64,000 nt of DNA from Limnohabitans sp. Rim8 (GTDB taxonomy: Bacteria; Pseudomonadota; Gammaproteobacteria; Burkholderiales; Burkholderiaceae_C). The notes under the pieces are model-generated. The model did no database searches. It was given only the letters and a program-made list of their open reading frames with translations, and was not told the origin of the DNA. The position numbers were made by a program, and so were the translations under genes. The stretch spans positions 1 through 64,000 of the forward strand of contig CAMDFK010000019.1 in assembly GCA_945897465.1 (NCBI GenBank), in the 5' to 3' direction. This document shows positions 34,719-44,168 of this stretch, in pieces; position 1 is the first letter of the stretch, and every line of letters starts with the position of its first letter.

Positions 34719-35357
34719 TCAACAATGTTGCGGGGATGCGCTGAAGGCACACCGAATTGGCGCTGGCACGCCTGCCAAAAAACACCACAGGGTGCGGTTG
34801 ACCGGACAATGAGGAAGGATCGATTTGTGGCCTGACTTAGCCAAAGCATCTGCATTTTATTCGCCCAGTCAAACGGGATTGTGAACAGCGAGGCAATCCC
34901 AACCACCAGCTTTTTGACATCTTTTCAAAATTCGGATCTGTCCCGGCATGGTGACGTCCCAAGTCATTTTTTGATTCATAAAGTATTGATAAATTTCATT
35001 TTTTTCGGCCAGCGTGACGCTGGGTCAGGCTGAGTTGGAAATTTCCAGTCACCGCTCTGCTTAACAATCTGCATGAGGCAGACGCGCTTCTAATCGGTAC
35101 TGCTGTCGACTCAGTTGAACCCACGGGTGACCACCACTTTCCTAACGGTCTTTGATGGGTGTGTTTTGTGGTGCGGGCCCCTTCGACCCGCCGCCATTAC
35201 CGGTGCGTTGTCCGTGACGGTCTATCAGGGCTACAACGTATTGACGTGATGCGTCAAACCCGTTCACACTCAGCCTCATCATCAAACCATGATCTGTGGG
35301 CGCAAGTAAACGTACCGCAATGTTCGATGACAACCACGATAACCACGGAGCACAAAC
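34719..35357. other. Gene-free interval before the catabolic island
   Basis: 639 bp, locally AT-rich around 34960-35020. No intact gene is supported. A stop-free plus-strand stretch of about 45 codons ending at 35155 (...LHEADALLIGTAVDSVEP...) faintly resembles the end of a class IV aminotransferase, but this is too weak to annotate. The last ~60 bp carry the leader of the TAXI gene, with GGAG 8 bases before its ATG. Confidence 0.4.
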
Positions 35358-36296
35358 ATGACATTTCCCTTTCACCGCACCGCCATCACGATCGCCGCTT
35401 TGGTCTGCAGCGTGGGCGCAACCCAGGCACAACAGGTCAGACTGATGACCGGCCCACAGGGCGGCGCTTGGTACCCACTGGGTGGCGCTATCGCCAACAT
35501 CGCCGACAAGGCGGGCGTTAAGGTACAGGTGTTGCCGGGCGCGGGTATCGCGAACGTCAAGGCGGTGGACGGTGGCAAGGCCGATTTTGGATTTGGTAAC
35601 TCCATCTCCACCGTCGACGGTGTGGCCGGGCGCGCGCCATTCGAGAAACCGACCAAGAACGTGTGCAACGTCGCCAGCCTGTACCCACAGTACTACCAGG
35701 TGGTGGCCAACGCCGATGCCAAGATCAATTCGCTGAACGACCTCAAGGGCAAGTCGCTGGCGGTGCAGCCCAAAGGCAACACGGCCGAGTTCATCAGCAT
35801 GCAGTCGCTCGAAGTGTATGGGCTCAAGTATGCCGACATGAGCCGTGTCAGCTACGTTTCTTACACCGATGCTGTCTCCCTGATGAAGGACAACAATGCA
35901 CAGGCGTTCACCTTGGGAACAACGGTGCCGGCTTCGTCCATCATGGATCTGGCCTCTGCGCGTGACATCAAGCTGATCGGCATTCCAGAAGACAAGATTC
36001 AAGCCATGCGCAAGCTCAATCCGGGTTACACCAAGCTTGTGATACCAGCCGGCAGTTATCCGAAGCAGACCGCCGATGTGCCAACCATCGGGTACGCGAC
36101 CCACGTGATCGCCCGCTGCGATCTCGACGAAAATGTGGTCTACAAAATGCTCAAGGGCATGGTCGACAACAAGGCCGATTTGGCCGCGATCGCCAAAGCC
36201 ATGTCGGGCATCACGCCCAAGATGATGGCCGAGGACATCGGTGTACCAATGCACAAGGGTGCGCTGAAGTTCTACAAGGAAGCCGGCGCACTCTGA
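35358..36296 (+). CDS. TAXI-family TRAP transporter substrate-binding protein
   Basis: 312-aa periplasmic receptor with a signal peptide ending GATQAQQ. The mature start VRLMTGPQGGAWYPLGGAIANI is the TAXI signature, and GGKADFGFGNSIS (about residue 74) and LKGKSLAVQPKGNTAEF (about 128) follow the family order. TAXI proteins work with fused TRAP permeases, and the next gene is one. The ligand is not predictable; relatives bind glutamate or other acids. Confidence 0.9.
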   Translation: MTFPFHRTAITIAALVCSVGATQAQQVRLMTGPQGGAWYPLGGAIANIADKAGVKVQVLPGAGIANVKAVDGGKADFGFGNSISTVDGVAGRAPFEKPTKNVCNVASLYPQYYQVVANADAKINSLNDLKGKSLAVQPKGNTAEFISMQSLEVYGLKYADMSRVSYVSYTDAVSLMKDNNAQAFTLGTTVPASSIMDLASARDIKLIGIPEDKIQAMRKLNPGYTKLVIPAGSYPKQTADVPTIGYATHVIARCDLDENVVYKMLKGMVDNKADLAAIAKAMSGITPKMMAEDIGVPMHKGALKFYKEAGAL

Positions 36297-36397
36297 GGCC
36301 GTATGCCGGCGCGTGATGACGCGCGTGCTGGCCGATCACCGCAGCGCTGACGCTGCTGCGGATTTCCCTTGGCGCCCCGTCGCGCCGGAGCTCATCC

Positions 36398-38266
36398 ATG
36401 TTGTCACTGCCCTTGGTCGTCTCACGCCGACTCATTACCACCGTGGCGGTGGCGATGTCGCTGTTCCATCTGTATGTGGCCTTTGTCGGCCCGCCCGACG
36501 CCTACGTGATGCGTGGCGCCCACCTGGCTTTCGCACTGGTGATGGCGTTTTTGATCATGCCCGGGCGCAATGGGGCCGCGACCAAGGTGGGCTGGTTCGA
36601 CGTGTTGCTGGTGCTCGCAGCCTGCGCCGCTGCGTTGTATCCGACCATGAACCTGGGCTACATCCAGAACCGGATGTATTACGTCGACGATCCCATCTTG
36701 GCCGACTACATCTTCGGCGGGGCGCTGATTGTGCTGACACTTGAGGCCACCCGGCGCGCCACCGGTCTGGCCTTGCCGATCACAGCCCTCGTGTTCCTGA
36801 TCTACGGACTGAGCATCGGCAACCAGTCTGTCGGCATCATGCTCGACCAACTCTACCTGACGACCGAGGGCATTTTCGGCATTCCGCTGTATGTGTCGGC
36901 CACGTATGTGATGCTGTTCATCCTGTTCGGTGCTTTCGTCGAGCGCAGTGGTGCCGGCCAGTTGTTCATGGACTTCGCCCTCGCGTTGGCTGGCCATACC
37001 TCGGGGGGGCCAGCCAAGGTGGCGGTGATCACCAGCAGCCTGTTCGGTACCGTCTCGGGCAGTGCGGTGGCCAACGTGATGACCACTGGCACCTTCACGA
37101 TCCCGCTGATGATGCGCACCGGCTACCGGCCGGCTTTCTCTGGCGCGGTGGAGGCCGTGGCCTCGACCGGCGGCCAGCTGATGCCACCGATCATGGGCGC
37201 GGCGGCGTTCGTGATGGCCGAGTTTCTCGGTGTGTCCTATCTGACCGTGGCTGCCTTCGCGTTGCTGCCGGCACTGCTGTATTACGTCGCCGTGTTCATG
37301 GCTGTGCATTTTGAGGCCAAACGAATCGGACTGGTTGGACTGCCCAAGGCCGATCTGCCCCGGTTGCGCGAAGTGATTGTCGAACGCGGACACCTTTTCC
37401 TGCCGCTGATCGTCATCGTTGTCGTTTTGCTGGCCGGCTACAGCGCGGCATTCTCGGCCTTGTGCGGCATCGGCTCGGTCATTCCGACCACCTGGCTGCG
37501 AGCCAGCACCCGCAAAACTTTCACGGTGGGCGCCATCATCGAGGCGCTGGAGTCGGGCGCGCGCAATACCCTGGTCGTGGCGCTGGCCTGCGCAACAGCT
37601 GGCATCGTGATCGGCACCATCACCTTGACGGGCCTGGGCCTGACCTTTACCGGCGTGGTGCTGTCGCTGTCGCAGAACTCGTTGATCCTCGCCTTGCTGC
37701 TGACCATGCTGGCCGGCATCTTGCTGGGCATGGGATTGCCGACCACGCCGGCCTACATCGTACAGGTGGCACTGCTGGTGCCGGCGCTGGTCAAGCTTGG
37801 TGTGCAGGTCGAGGCAGCCCACCTTTTCGTGCTGTATTTCGCGGTGCTGTCCGCCATCACGCCGCCGGTGGCGATGGCAGTGTATGCAGCAAACGGCATT
37901 TCCCGCGGCACTCTGATGCAGACCAGCTGGGCTGCCGTCAAGCTAGGCCTGACCGGCTACATCATCCCATTCATGTTCGTGTTCGCACCGTCGTTGTTGC
38001 TGATAGGCGATTTCTGGGTCGTGGCGCTGTCCACGGTGACCGCCACCGTGGGTGTGATCTGTCTCGCCGGCGGGCTGCACAGCTACTTCTTTTTCGGCCT
38101 TGCACGCTGGTGGGAGCGGCTGCTGCTGATCGCCGCGGCTTTGGTATTGATCAAGCCCGGTTGGATGACCGACCTGTTGGGCCTGGCGCTGATCGGTGTC
38201 ACCGTGGCCAGCCAGTTGATGCTAAGGGCCCCGGCCACTGGCAACGACACCATCAAGAAATCCTGA
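36398..38266 (+). CDS. TRAP transporter fused permease (4TM/12TM)
   Basis: 622-aa membrane protein joining the DctQ-like and DctM-like parts in one chain, as usual for TAXI systems. DctM landmarks include SGSAVANVMTTGTFTIPLM (about residue 222), STGGQLMPPIMGAAAFVMAEFL and MGLPTTPAYIVQVALLVPAL (about 445). It begins 101 bp after the receptor gene. Together they form a complete importer; no catabolic gene is directly attached. Confidence 0.9.
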   Translation: MLSLPLVVSRRLITTVAVAMSLFHLYVAFVGPPDAYVMRGAHLAFALVMAFLIMPGRNGAATKVGWFDVLLVLAACAAALYPTMNLGYIQNRMYYVDDPILADYIFGGALIVLTLEATRRATGLALPITALVFLIYGLSIGNQSVGIMLDQLYLTTEGIFGIPLYVSATYVMLFILFGAFVERSGAGQLFMDFALALAGHTSGGPAKVAVITSSLFGTVSGSAVANVMTTGTFTIPLMMRTGYRPAFSGAVEAVASTGGQLMPPIMGAAAFVMAEFLGVSYLTVAAFALLPALLYYVAVFMAVHFEAKRIGLVGLPKADLPRLREVIVERGHLFLPLIVIVVVLLAGYSAAFSALCGIGSVIPTTWLRASTRKTFTVGAIIEALESGARNTLVVALACATAGIVIGTITLTGLGLTFTGVVLSLSQNSLILALLLTMLAGILLGMGLPTTPAYIVQVALLVPALVKLGVQVEAAHLFVLYFAVLSAITPPVAMAVYAANGISRGTLMQTSWAAVKLGLTGYIIPFMFVFAPSLLLIGDFWVVALSTVTATVGVICLAGGLHSYFFFGLARWWERLLLIAAALVLIKPGWMTDLLGLALIGVTVASQLMLRAPATGNDTIKKS

Positions 38267-38649
38267 CGCCCATATCGAAGATGACCTAAGCATTGCCGAG
38301 CAAGACCAGCGCTGTCGCAGGGCCACATGCCCAAGTCAGCTCTGTGTAGCGCTGCATCCACGAATTCCATCATTTCAAACTATGGACAAATCGTCGCGTT
38401 GTCTTTGCTTGCAATCCGGATTCTTCCTCGCCCGCTCAAAAACACTTCGTCAAAATGCCGATCCACAAAAGACCCATCAGAGTTTGGCACGCAAAGAGTG
38501 GATTTGATCTGGTTTGTGGTGTGGGTTGTTGGTCTGGCTACATACCTTGCAGCGTGACCTGATGCCACAAGGCACGCGCATTTAGAGCTGGGGGTTGATT
38601 GTCGAGCACGGTTCGCTGCCATCCAATTGATGGCATCGAACCTCCCATG

Positions 38650-38755
38650 GGCTGGAGTGCGGTTTCTTTACGGCCAATCTGATCGGTCGCACTTCACGCG
38701 CGAATTTGCTGAACCGGTGGGCATGTCCCCTCAAAAGTACCAAGCAACTCTTTGA
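38650..38755 (+). pseudogene. AraC-family regulator remnant
   Basis: After a frame slip in ECGFF, the plus strand reads GQSDRSHFTREFAEPVGMSPQKYQATL and stops at 38753-38755. This is the second helix-turn-helix and terminal motif of AraC regulators (GFSDQSHFTREF...GMSPxxYR). Everything upstream of about 38640 is unrecognisable, so only the 3' end of the gene survives. Confidence 0.65.
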
Positions 38756-39264
38756 CTAGGCTGAAACATTGATTGGGGTTGGATTCCTTCTGCACCAAAA
38801 CCGCACGAATCATGGATAAGCGTGAAAAAGCTCCTGACTTTTCGCCGAAGCGCGGCAACGCGGATTCCGGAAAAATTGCGACAGTGTCTCACTTGAACAC
38901 CTGTCCCAAAATCGGGGTCCACTTCACTAGTTAAAAATTCCCAGAACCTAAAACTGCCAAGTTCAATGCTCAGGGAAATTACAGAAAAGATGTTGCACTA
39001 ACACTTGGATCTTAATTCGAGTGCTGCTGTGCGCAAGGACTCCGAGCAAGTCTTGAAATTACGACATCAACCATTCCAAGATTTACGCAGGACCCCCTGC
39101 GGTCATTATTGGACGGCTTCAAGGCCTTTTCGTGCGATTTATCAATCGGCCAAATTCCCTGACTTTGGAGTCCACTTCAGGGTACTGTAGAAAACAAAGC
39201 CCAAACAAGCATTAGCATGTTGCGCCATCCTGCTATCAGATCACGCTAGGGCCCTTAGCGCCCT

Positions 39265-39292
39265 GGCTACTGGCTACTGGCTACTGGCTACT
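39265..39292. repeat. Short tandem repeat (GGCTACT)x4
   Basis: Four exact 7-bp copies followed by the near copy GGCAGCT, in non-coding DNA. Probably slippage; no function suggested. Confidence 0.85.
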
Positions 39293-39428
39293 GGCAGCTT
39301 GCGGCTTGCAACTGTCAAAAGAACTGAAGGTGAATGCTCGTCAAGTACGCATAAACTTTCGTTAATTATTTGCAATCGGTACGGTTCAAAATCGGCTTTC
39401 GGACCGAGGAGGCGCGTTTAGCCTTGGT

Positions 39429-40802
39429 TCATGCCTGACGCAGGTGCCAGGCCTTGGGTCGGGTGAAGGTCTGGATGCCGTAGGTGGACAGGGTCAGGCC
39501 AACGCCAGAGTCGCCATAGCCGCTCCAAGGCAGGCGTGGGCTGACACGGTCGCAGCAGTTCCAGTACACAGTGCCAGCCCTGACCTGGGCCAACAACGCG
39601 CGGGCACGGGCCTCATTGGGCGTGAAGACGCCGGCGGTCAGGCCGTAACGGGTGTCGTTCATAAGCCCAACGGCTTCGGCGTCACTGGCCACCTTCTGGA
39701 TGCCGATCACCGGGCCAAAGCTCTCCTCCTGCATGATCGTCATGCTGTGGTTCACGCCGGTCAACACCGTGGGCGCAAACCAGTTCCCGGGGCCGGGCAG
39801 GCGGTGCCCACCGCAGTGCAGGTTTGCGCCCTTGGCCATGGCATCGGCCACCTGGTCCTCCAACACCGCGAGCTGCGGCGCGCGGGTGATGGCGCCAATG
39901 TAAGTGTCCTCAACCGCCGGATCGCCGACTTTGAAGCTGTTGACAGTGGCCAAAAAAGCCGTCACGAAGGCATCGTGAATTCTGGCGTGAACATAGATGC
40001 GCTCCACCGAGCAGCAACTTTGGCCAGTGTTGTACATAGCGCCATCGGCCAGCGACTCGGCCGCCACTTGCGGGTTGGCGTCATCGCAAACATAGGTCGG
40101 GTCCTTACCGCCGAGCTCGAGTTGTAGTTTGACCAGGCGCGGCCCCAAGGCCTTGGCAATGCGCTCGCCGGTGGCGTGCGAGCCCGTGAAAAACAGGCCG
40201 TCGATCGGTTGCGCCTGCAAGGCTGCGCCCACCTCAGCCTCGCCCACCAGCGTAATGAAGACGTCAGCCGGAACACCCGCCGCATGCAGCAGGCGGGCCA
40301 TGGCCAGACCGGTCAGGGTGGCGTACTCAGACGGTTTGTACAGCACGGCATTGCCGGCCAGCAGCGCTGGCACAAACACGTTGCCGCCTACGAACCAGGG
40401 GTAGTTCCAGGCCGAGATGTTGGCCACCACGCCCAACGGCGTGTGGTCTATCTGCTCCGTCATGCCGCCGTCGGCGAACACGGTTTCGGTGGCCAGGGTG
40501 GCATCCACCGCACCCAGAAAGAAGTCGATCCGGCCCATCAGGCCGTTAAGCTCGTTGCGCGACATCTTGATCGGCTTGCCGGTTTCGCGGGTCATGATGG
40601 CGGCAAGCGGTTCGAGTTCGGCCCGCACCGCGACTGCAAAGCGCTCGATGCAGGCCTTGCGTGCGGCCAGCGGCGTGGCCGCCCAGGCGGCCTGGGCGGC
40701 GCGGGCGCGCTCGGCTTTGTCGGCGACCGTCGCCGCGTCATCCGCGACTACAGTGGTGATCAGGGCGCCGGTTGCGGGGTTGTGAATGGCAAGGTGGTTC
40801 AT
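39429..40802 (-). CDS. Aldehyde dehydrogenase (PuuC-like role)
   Basis: 457-aa NAD(P)-dependent enzyme. SAWNYPWFVGGNVFVPALLAGN (about residue 131) lies in the cofactor domain, LELGGKDP (about 232) holds the catalytic Glu, and NTGQSCCSVER (about 263-273) the nucleophilic Cys. It is the last gene of the amine operon, overlapping the glutamine-amidotransferase-like hydrolase by 4 bp. In a gamma-glutamyl-amine pathway it would oxidise gamma-glutamyl aldehyde to the acid; the exact substrate is inferred. Confidence 0.88.
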   Translation of the reverse strand: MNHLAIHNPATGALITTVVADDAATVADKAERARAAQAAWAATPLAARKACIERFAVAVRAELEPLAAIMTRETGKPIKMSRNELNGLMGRIDFFLGAVDATLATETVFADGGMTEQIDHTPLGVVANISAWNYPWFVGGNVFVPALLAGNAVLYKPSEYATLTGLAMARLLHAAGVPADVFITLVGEAEVGAALQAQPIDGLFFTGSHATGERIAKALGPRLVKLQLELGGKDPTYVCDDANPQVAAESLADGAMYNTGQSCCSVERIYVHARIHDAFVTAFLATVNSFKVGDPAVEDTYIGAITRAPQLAVLEDQVADAMAKGANLHCGGHRLPGPGNWFAPTVLTGVNHSMTIMQEESFGPVIGIQKVASDAEAVGLMNDTRYGLTAGVFTPNEARARALLAQVRAGTVYWNCCDRVSPRLPWSGYGDSGVGLTLSTYGIQTFTRPKAWHLRQA

Positions 40803-41608
40803 ACAGCGAGTTGGGGTTCTGAAAGGGGTAAGGTTTTGGCGGCCTGGCAGGCCTGGATGAAATCTGTCAAAAGCGGTGTGTCATCTAGCGTGCCGAGTTC
40901 CGGGCGGTGGAATTCGGGGTGCCACTGCACCGCGGCCAGGAAGCTGGGCCCGGTGTGTCGGATGGCTTCAATCATGCCGTCATGCGGGCAGCGTGCCTCG
41001 ACCTCGAAACCGGGAGCCAAGTCTTTGATGCCCTGGTGATGAATGCTATTTATCTTGTGGCTAGAACTGCCAGCCAGCAAATGGCTCAGTCGGGTTTTTG
41101 GCACCAAGGCTAGGTCGTGGAAATTATGGTCGTAGACCTCGGCGTCGCGGTGTTTCAGCGCCAGTGGCATCTGCGTCGGGATGTCCTGGTACAGCGTGCC
41201 GCCAAAGGCCACATTGATCAGTTGCAGGCCGCGGCACACGCCAAACACCGGCTTGCCAGCGGCCACAAAGGCCTTCACCAGTGCCTGCTCGTACAGATCG
41301 CGAATGCGGTCGCCGCTCCAGCGCGCTTGCAATGGAGTTTCACCGTAGCTGCCGGGCCAGACATCGGCGCCGCCATGAAGCACCAGCCCGTCGAGCCAGT
41401 GCGCGTAATCGTCTAAGTGCACCTCGCCGCGGGCCGTGTCGCCGGCTGGCGAGGGCACCATCACCGGCAGGACGCCACCGGCCATGAGCCAGTGCGCCAT
41501 CGACTGTTCGACGTACTGAAGGGTTTTGCTGGCAAAGGCGGTTCGCGCCGGGTCTGGGTGGAAAAAGCAAGCGCTGATGCCGATTTTCAGACGGTCTGCC
41601 GGCATCAC
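40799..41608 (-). CDS. Gamma-glutamyl-gamma-aminobutyrate hydrolase-like class I amidotransferase (PuuD-like)
   Basis: 269-aa hydrolase. The nucleophile elbow FGVCRGLQLINVAFGG (Cys about residue 122) and the His/Glu pair in AAVQWHPEFH (about 230) complete the class I triad. It has no synthetase partner domain, as expected for PuuD, which removes glutamate from gamma-glutamyl amino acids. Both ends overlap neighbouring genes by 4 bp, showing tight operon packing. Confidence 0.88.
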   Translation of the reverse strand: MMPADRLKIGISACFFHPDPARTAFASKTLQYVEQSMAHWLMAGGVLPVMVPSPAGDTARGEVHLDDYAHWLDGLVLHGGADVWPGSYGETPLQARWSGDRIRDLYEQALVKAFVAAGKPVFGVCRGLQLINVAFGGTLYQDIPTQMPLALKHRDAEVYDHNFHDLALVPKTRLSHLLAGSSSHKINSIHHQGIKDLAPGFEVEARCPHDGMIEAIRHTGPSFLAAVQWHPEFHRPELGTLDDTPLLTDFIQACQAAKTLPLSEPQLAV

Positions 41609-42738
41609 ATCGCCGCCTTGAACAAAGCCTCGAAGTCGGCAGCGGTGCAGGGGTGTGGGTTGGTCTGGTGGCAGATGTCGGCGGTGGCAATCGCCACCAG
41701 CCGCGGCAGATGAGCCGGCGTGACGCCGTGCGCCGCAAGGCCGCCGCTGATACCGACACTGGCCTTGAGCGTTTTCAGCCAGGGCACAAAAGCGGCTCCA
41801 CCGCCCGCCACCCCGCAGACATGGGCCAGTTCGTCAAACTTGGCCGGCACCGCACTCAGGTTCCAGGCCAGCACGGTGTCGATCATCAATGCATTGGCAA
41901 GGCCGTGGTGCAGGTCGCACACGGCGCCCAGCGCGTGCGCGCAGGAGTGCACCGCGCCCAGGTCTTTCTGGAAAGCAATCGCCCCCATCATGGAGGCCAT
42001 CATCATGTCGCTGCGCGCCTGCAGGTTGGTGGGCTGTTGGACTGCGGTCAGCAGGGCGGCGGCGGCAATGCGCGTGCCTTCGAGCGCGATGCCGTCGCAC
42101 AGCGGGTGGTAGGCCGACGACAGGTAGCTTTCGATGTTGTGGGTCAGCGCGTCCATACCAGTGGCGGCCGTAACGGCGGCCGGCAGACCAAAGGTCAGCT
42201 CCGGGTCGGCAAACACCACCTTGGCCAAAATTTTTGGGCTGAACACTACGCGCTTGAGGTGGGTGTCGTTTTCACTCACCACGCTGGAGCGGCCCACTTC
42301 GGAGCCGGTGCCCGAGGTAGTGGGCAGCGCCACAAAATAGGGCAGCTCCTGCACGATAGGGCGCACCTGCGGGTGGTCCCACACGTACTCCAGAATGTCG
42401 CCCGGGTGGGTGGCCACGATGCCGACCACCTTGGCCACGTCCAGCGCGGCGCCGCCGCCAAAGCCGATCACGCAGTCGGCGCCATGCGCCTTGTAGGCCG
42501 CCGCACCGTCCATCACCTGATTGCAGGTCGGGTTGCCGAATACGCCGGCAAACACCGCCACCTCTAGGCCCTGCAGGTAGGTTTCGAATTCAGTCAGCAC
42601 CGGCAGTGCGCCCAGCGCCCGGTCGGTCACGATCAGCGGGCGTTTGCAGCCGACCTCCAGCAAGTGGGCGGCCACCAGCTTGCGCGCGCCGGCGCCAAAA
42701 CGTATGGGGGTAGGGAAGGCGAAGTTGGTAATGCTCAT
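41605..42738 (-). CDS. Iron-containing alcohol dehydrogenase
   Basis: 377-aa group III dehydrogenase. GFGGGAALDVAKVVGI (about residue 91-106) is the nucleotide-binding motif and HNIESYLSSAYHPLCDGIALEG (about 198) lies by the metal site. His residues in GAVHSCAHALGAVCDLHHGLANA (about 255) complete the iron ligands. ATG at 42738 (MSITNFAFPTP) is preferred over an upstream Met. The enzyme suggests that the operon substrate or an intermediate is an alcohol, for example an amino alcohol. Confidence 0.87.
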   Translation of the reverse strand: MSITNFAFPTPIRFGAGARKLVAAHLLEVGCKRPLIVTDRALGALPVLTEFETYLQGLEVAVFAGVFGNPTCNQVMDGAAAYKAHGADCVIGFGGGAALDVAKVVGIVATHPGDILEYVWDHPQVRPIVQELPYFVALPTTSGTGSEVGRSSVVSENDTHLKRVVFSPKILAKVVFADPELTFGLPAAVTAATGMDALTHNIESYLSSAYHPLCDGIALEGTRIAAAALLTAVQQPTNLQARSDMMMASMMGAIAFQKDLGAVHSCAHALGAVCDLHHGLANALMIDTVLAWNLSAVPAKFDELAHVCGVAGGGAAFVPWLKTLKASVGISGGLAAHGVTPAHLPRLVAIATADICHQTNPHPCTAADFEALFKAAM

Positions 42739-42742
42739 GGTG

Positions 42743-44146
42743 TCAGATGATCTCAAAGTAACGTTTCATTTCCCAGTCGGTCACGGCGTCCAGCCATTGA
42801 CGCCATTCCCAGTCACGGGTGGCGGCAAAGTGGTCGACAAAACCGTCGCCCAGCCATTCACGGGCGATTGCCGACTGCTGGAATTTTCGGGTGGTTTCAA
42901 TCAGGGTGCGCGGCGCGCGCGGGATGCGCTCGGCGCCGACATTCGTGCCTGTGATGGGCGGCGCGGTAAGCTTCAGGCCCTTCTCCACGCCATCTAAGCC
43001 GGCGGCAATCACCGCCGCCATCGCCAAATAGGGGTTGACATCGGCGCCCGGGCAGCGGGTTTCCAGCCGGGTGGCCTTGGGGCTGCCTGCGATCACGCGA
43101 AAACTGGCGGTGCGGTTGTCAATGCCCCAAGTCGGCTTGACCGGCGCCCAGAAACCGTCCACCAAGCGCTTGTAGCTGTTGATGGTGGGCCAGATCATCG
43201 GCGCAAAGTCCATCATGCAGGCCACCTGGCCGGCCAGGTAGTTCTCGAACAATTTGCTCATCTTGCGCGGGTTTTTCGCGTCATAGAACAGGTTGGTCTT
43301 GCCGTCTGACAGGCTTTGGTGGATGTGACCGCTGCAACCGGGCAGGTTCTGGTGAGGCTTGGCCATGAAGCTGGGCATGATGCCAAAGCGCGACGCAATC
43401 TCCTTGGTGCCGCTTTTGAACAAGAGCGCGCGGTCGGCCTGCGCCAACGCCTCGCTGAAAGCAATCGCCGCTTCAAACACGCCTGGGCCGGTCTCGGTAT
43501 GCAAGCCCTCCACCGGCACGCCGAAGGCCAGCATCTCGTCCATCAGCGCGTTGAAAAATGGCCGGTTCTGGTTCATGCGCAGCAGTGAGTAGCCGAACAT
43601 GCCGGGGGTCAGCTGCTCAGGACCGACACCTTTTTTGGCGGCCCAGCTCTGCGGCGTCTCGACAAAATTGAACCATTCAAACTCCATGCCGGTCATGACT
43701 TGGAAGCCCATTTTTTCGGCACGTTTGAGCACCCGTTTCAGCGCCTGGCGCGGGCATTGGGCATGCGCTGTGCCGTTGGCATTGACAAATTCGCCCAGAA
43801 AAAACGGTACGCCGTCGTCCCATGGCACGTGGCGCGCGGTGTCCAGGTCCAGCCGCGCCAGCGCGTCAGGAAAGCCGTGCTGCCAGCCGGTGGCGGTAGT
43901 GTTGTCGTAGGTGCTGTCCATCATGTCCCAGCCCAGCACCACGTCGCAAAATCCGAAGCCGCCACCGGGATAGGGCTCGGCCGCGCCAAGAAATTTGTCG
44001 CGGTGCAGGTACTTGCCGCGCAACACCCCGTCAATGTCGCTCACCGCCACCTTGACCTTGCTGGCATTTGAGCTCCGCACCGCCGCTACCGCAGGATGTT
44101 CAAGTGCTGCATTTGTCTTAGAAGTTGCCATGTGTATTGGATCCAT
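42743..44146 (-). CDS. Glutamine synthetase-like gamma-glutamyl-amine ligase (PuuA-like)
   Basis: 467-aa ligase of the GlnA fold. GMEFEWFNF (about residue 152) has metal-binding glutamates, CSGHIHQSL (about 270) contributes the conserved His, and DNRTASFRV (about 340) the substrate-side Arg. True GlnA would have an intact NRxxSIRIP with an adenylylation loop; here the loop and gene company indicate an amine gamma-glutamylating enzyme such as PuuA. The start may be at 44146 or at an internal Met at 44131. It starts 22 bp after the DadA-like gene. Confidence 0.87.
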   Translation of the reverse strand: MDPIHMATSKTNAALEHPAVAAVRSSNASKVKVAVSDIDGVLRGKYLHRDKFLGAAEPYPGGGFGFCDVVLGWDMMDSTYDNTTATGWQHGFPDALARLDLDTARHVPWDDGVPFFLGEFVNANGTAHAQCPRQALKRVLKRAEKMGFQVMTGMEFEWFNFVETPQSWAAKKGVGPEQLTPGMFGYSLLRMNQNRPFFNALMDEMLAFGVPVEGLHTETGPGVFEAAIAFSEALAQADRALLFKSGTKEIASRFGIMPSFMAKPHQNLPGCSGHIHQSLSDGKTNLFYDAKNPRKMSKLFENYLAGQVACMMDFAPMIWPTINSYKRLVDGFWAPVKPTWGIDNRTASFRVIAGSPKATRLETRCPGADVNPYLAMAAVIAAGLDGVEKGLKLTAPPITGTNVGAERIPRAPRTLIETTRKFQQSAIAREWLGDGFVDHFAATRDWEWRQWLDAVTDWEMKRYFEII

Positions 44147-44168
44147 TCGTTAACTTCATTTGACGGTC

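Larger units (their letters stand above)
38267..39428. other. Decayed 1.16-kb interval
   Basis: No intact gene. It contains an AraC-family C-terminal remnant (38650-38755), two short sequences sharing GGxGTCCACTTCA (38914-38926 and 39167-39179) that resemble IS21-type ends, and a four-copy GGCTACT tandem repeat (39265-39292). Base composition is lower in GC than its neighbours. It looks like a graveyard between two accessory modules. Confidence 0.55.

Noticed and set aside
35022-35155. Possible class IV aminotransferase remnant (LHEADALLIGTAVDSVEP)
   Set aside because: Similarity is faint, with no start codon and no second conserved block. It is kept only as a remark on the intergenic region.
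34719-35357. Left attachment site duplicating the tRNA-Ser 3' end
   Set aside because: I looked for the T-arm and acceptor sequence here and did not find it.
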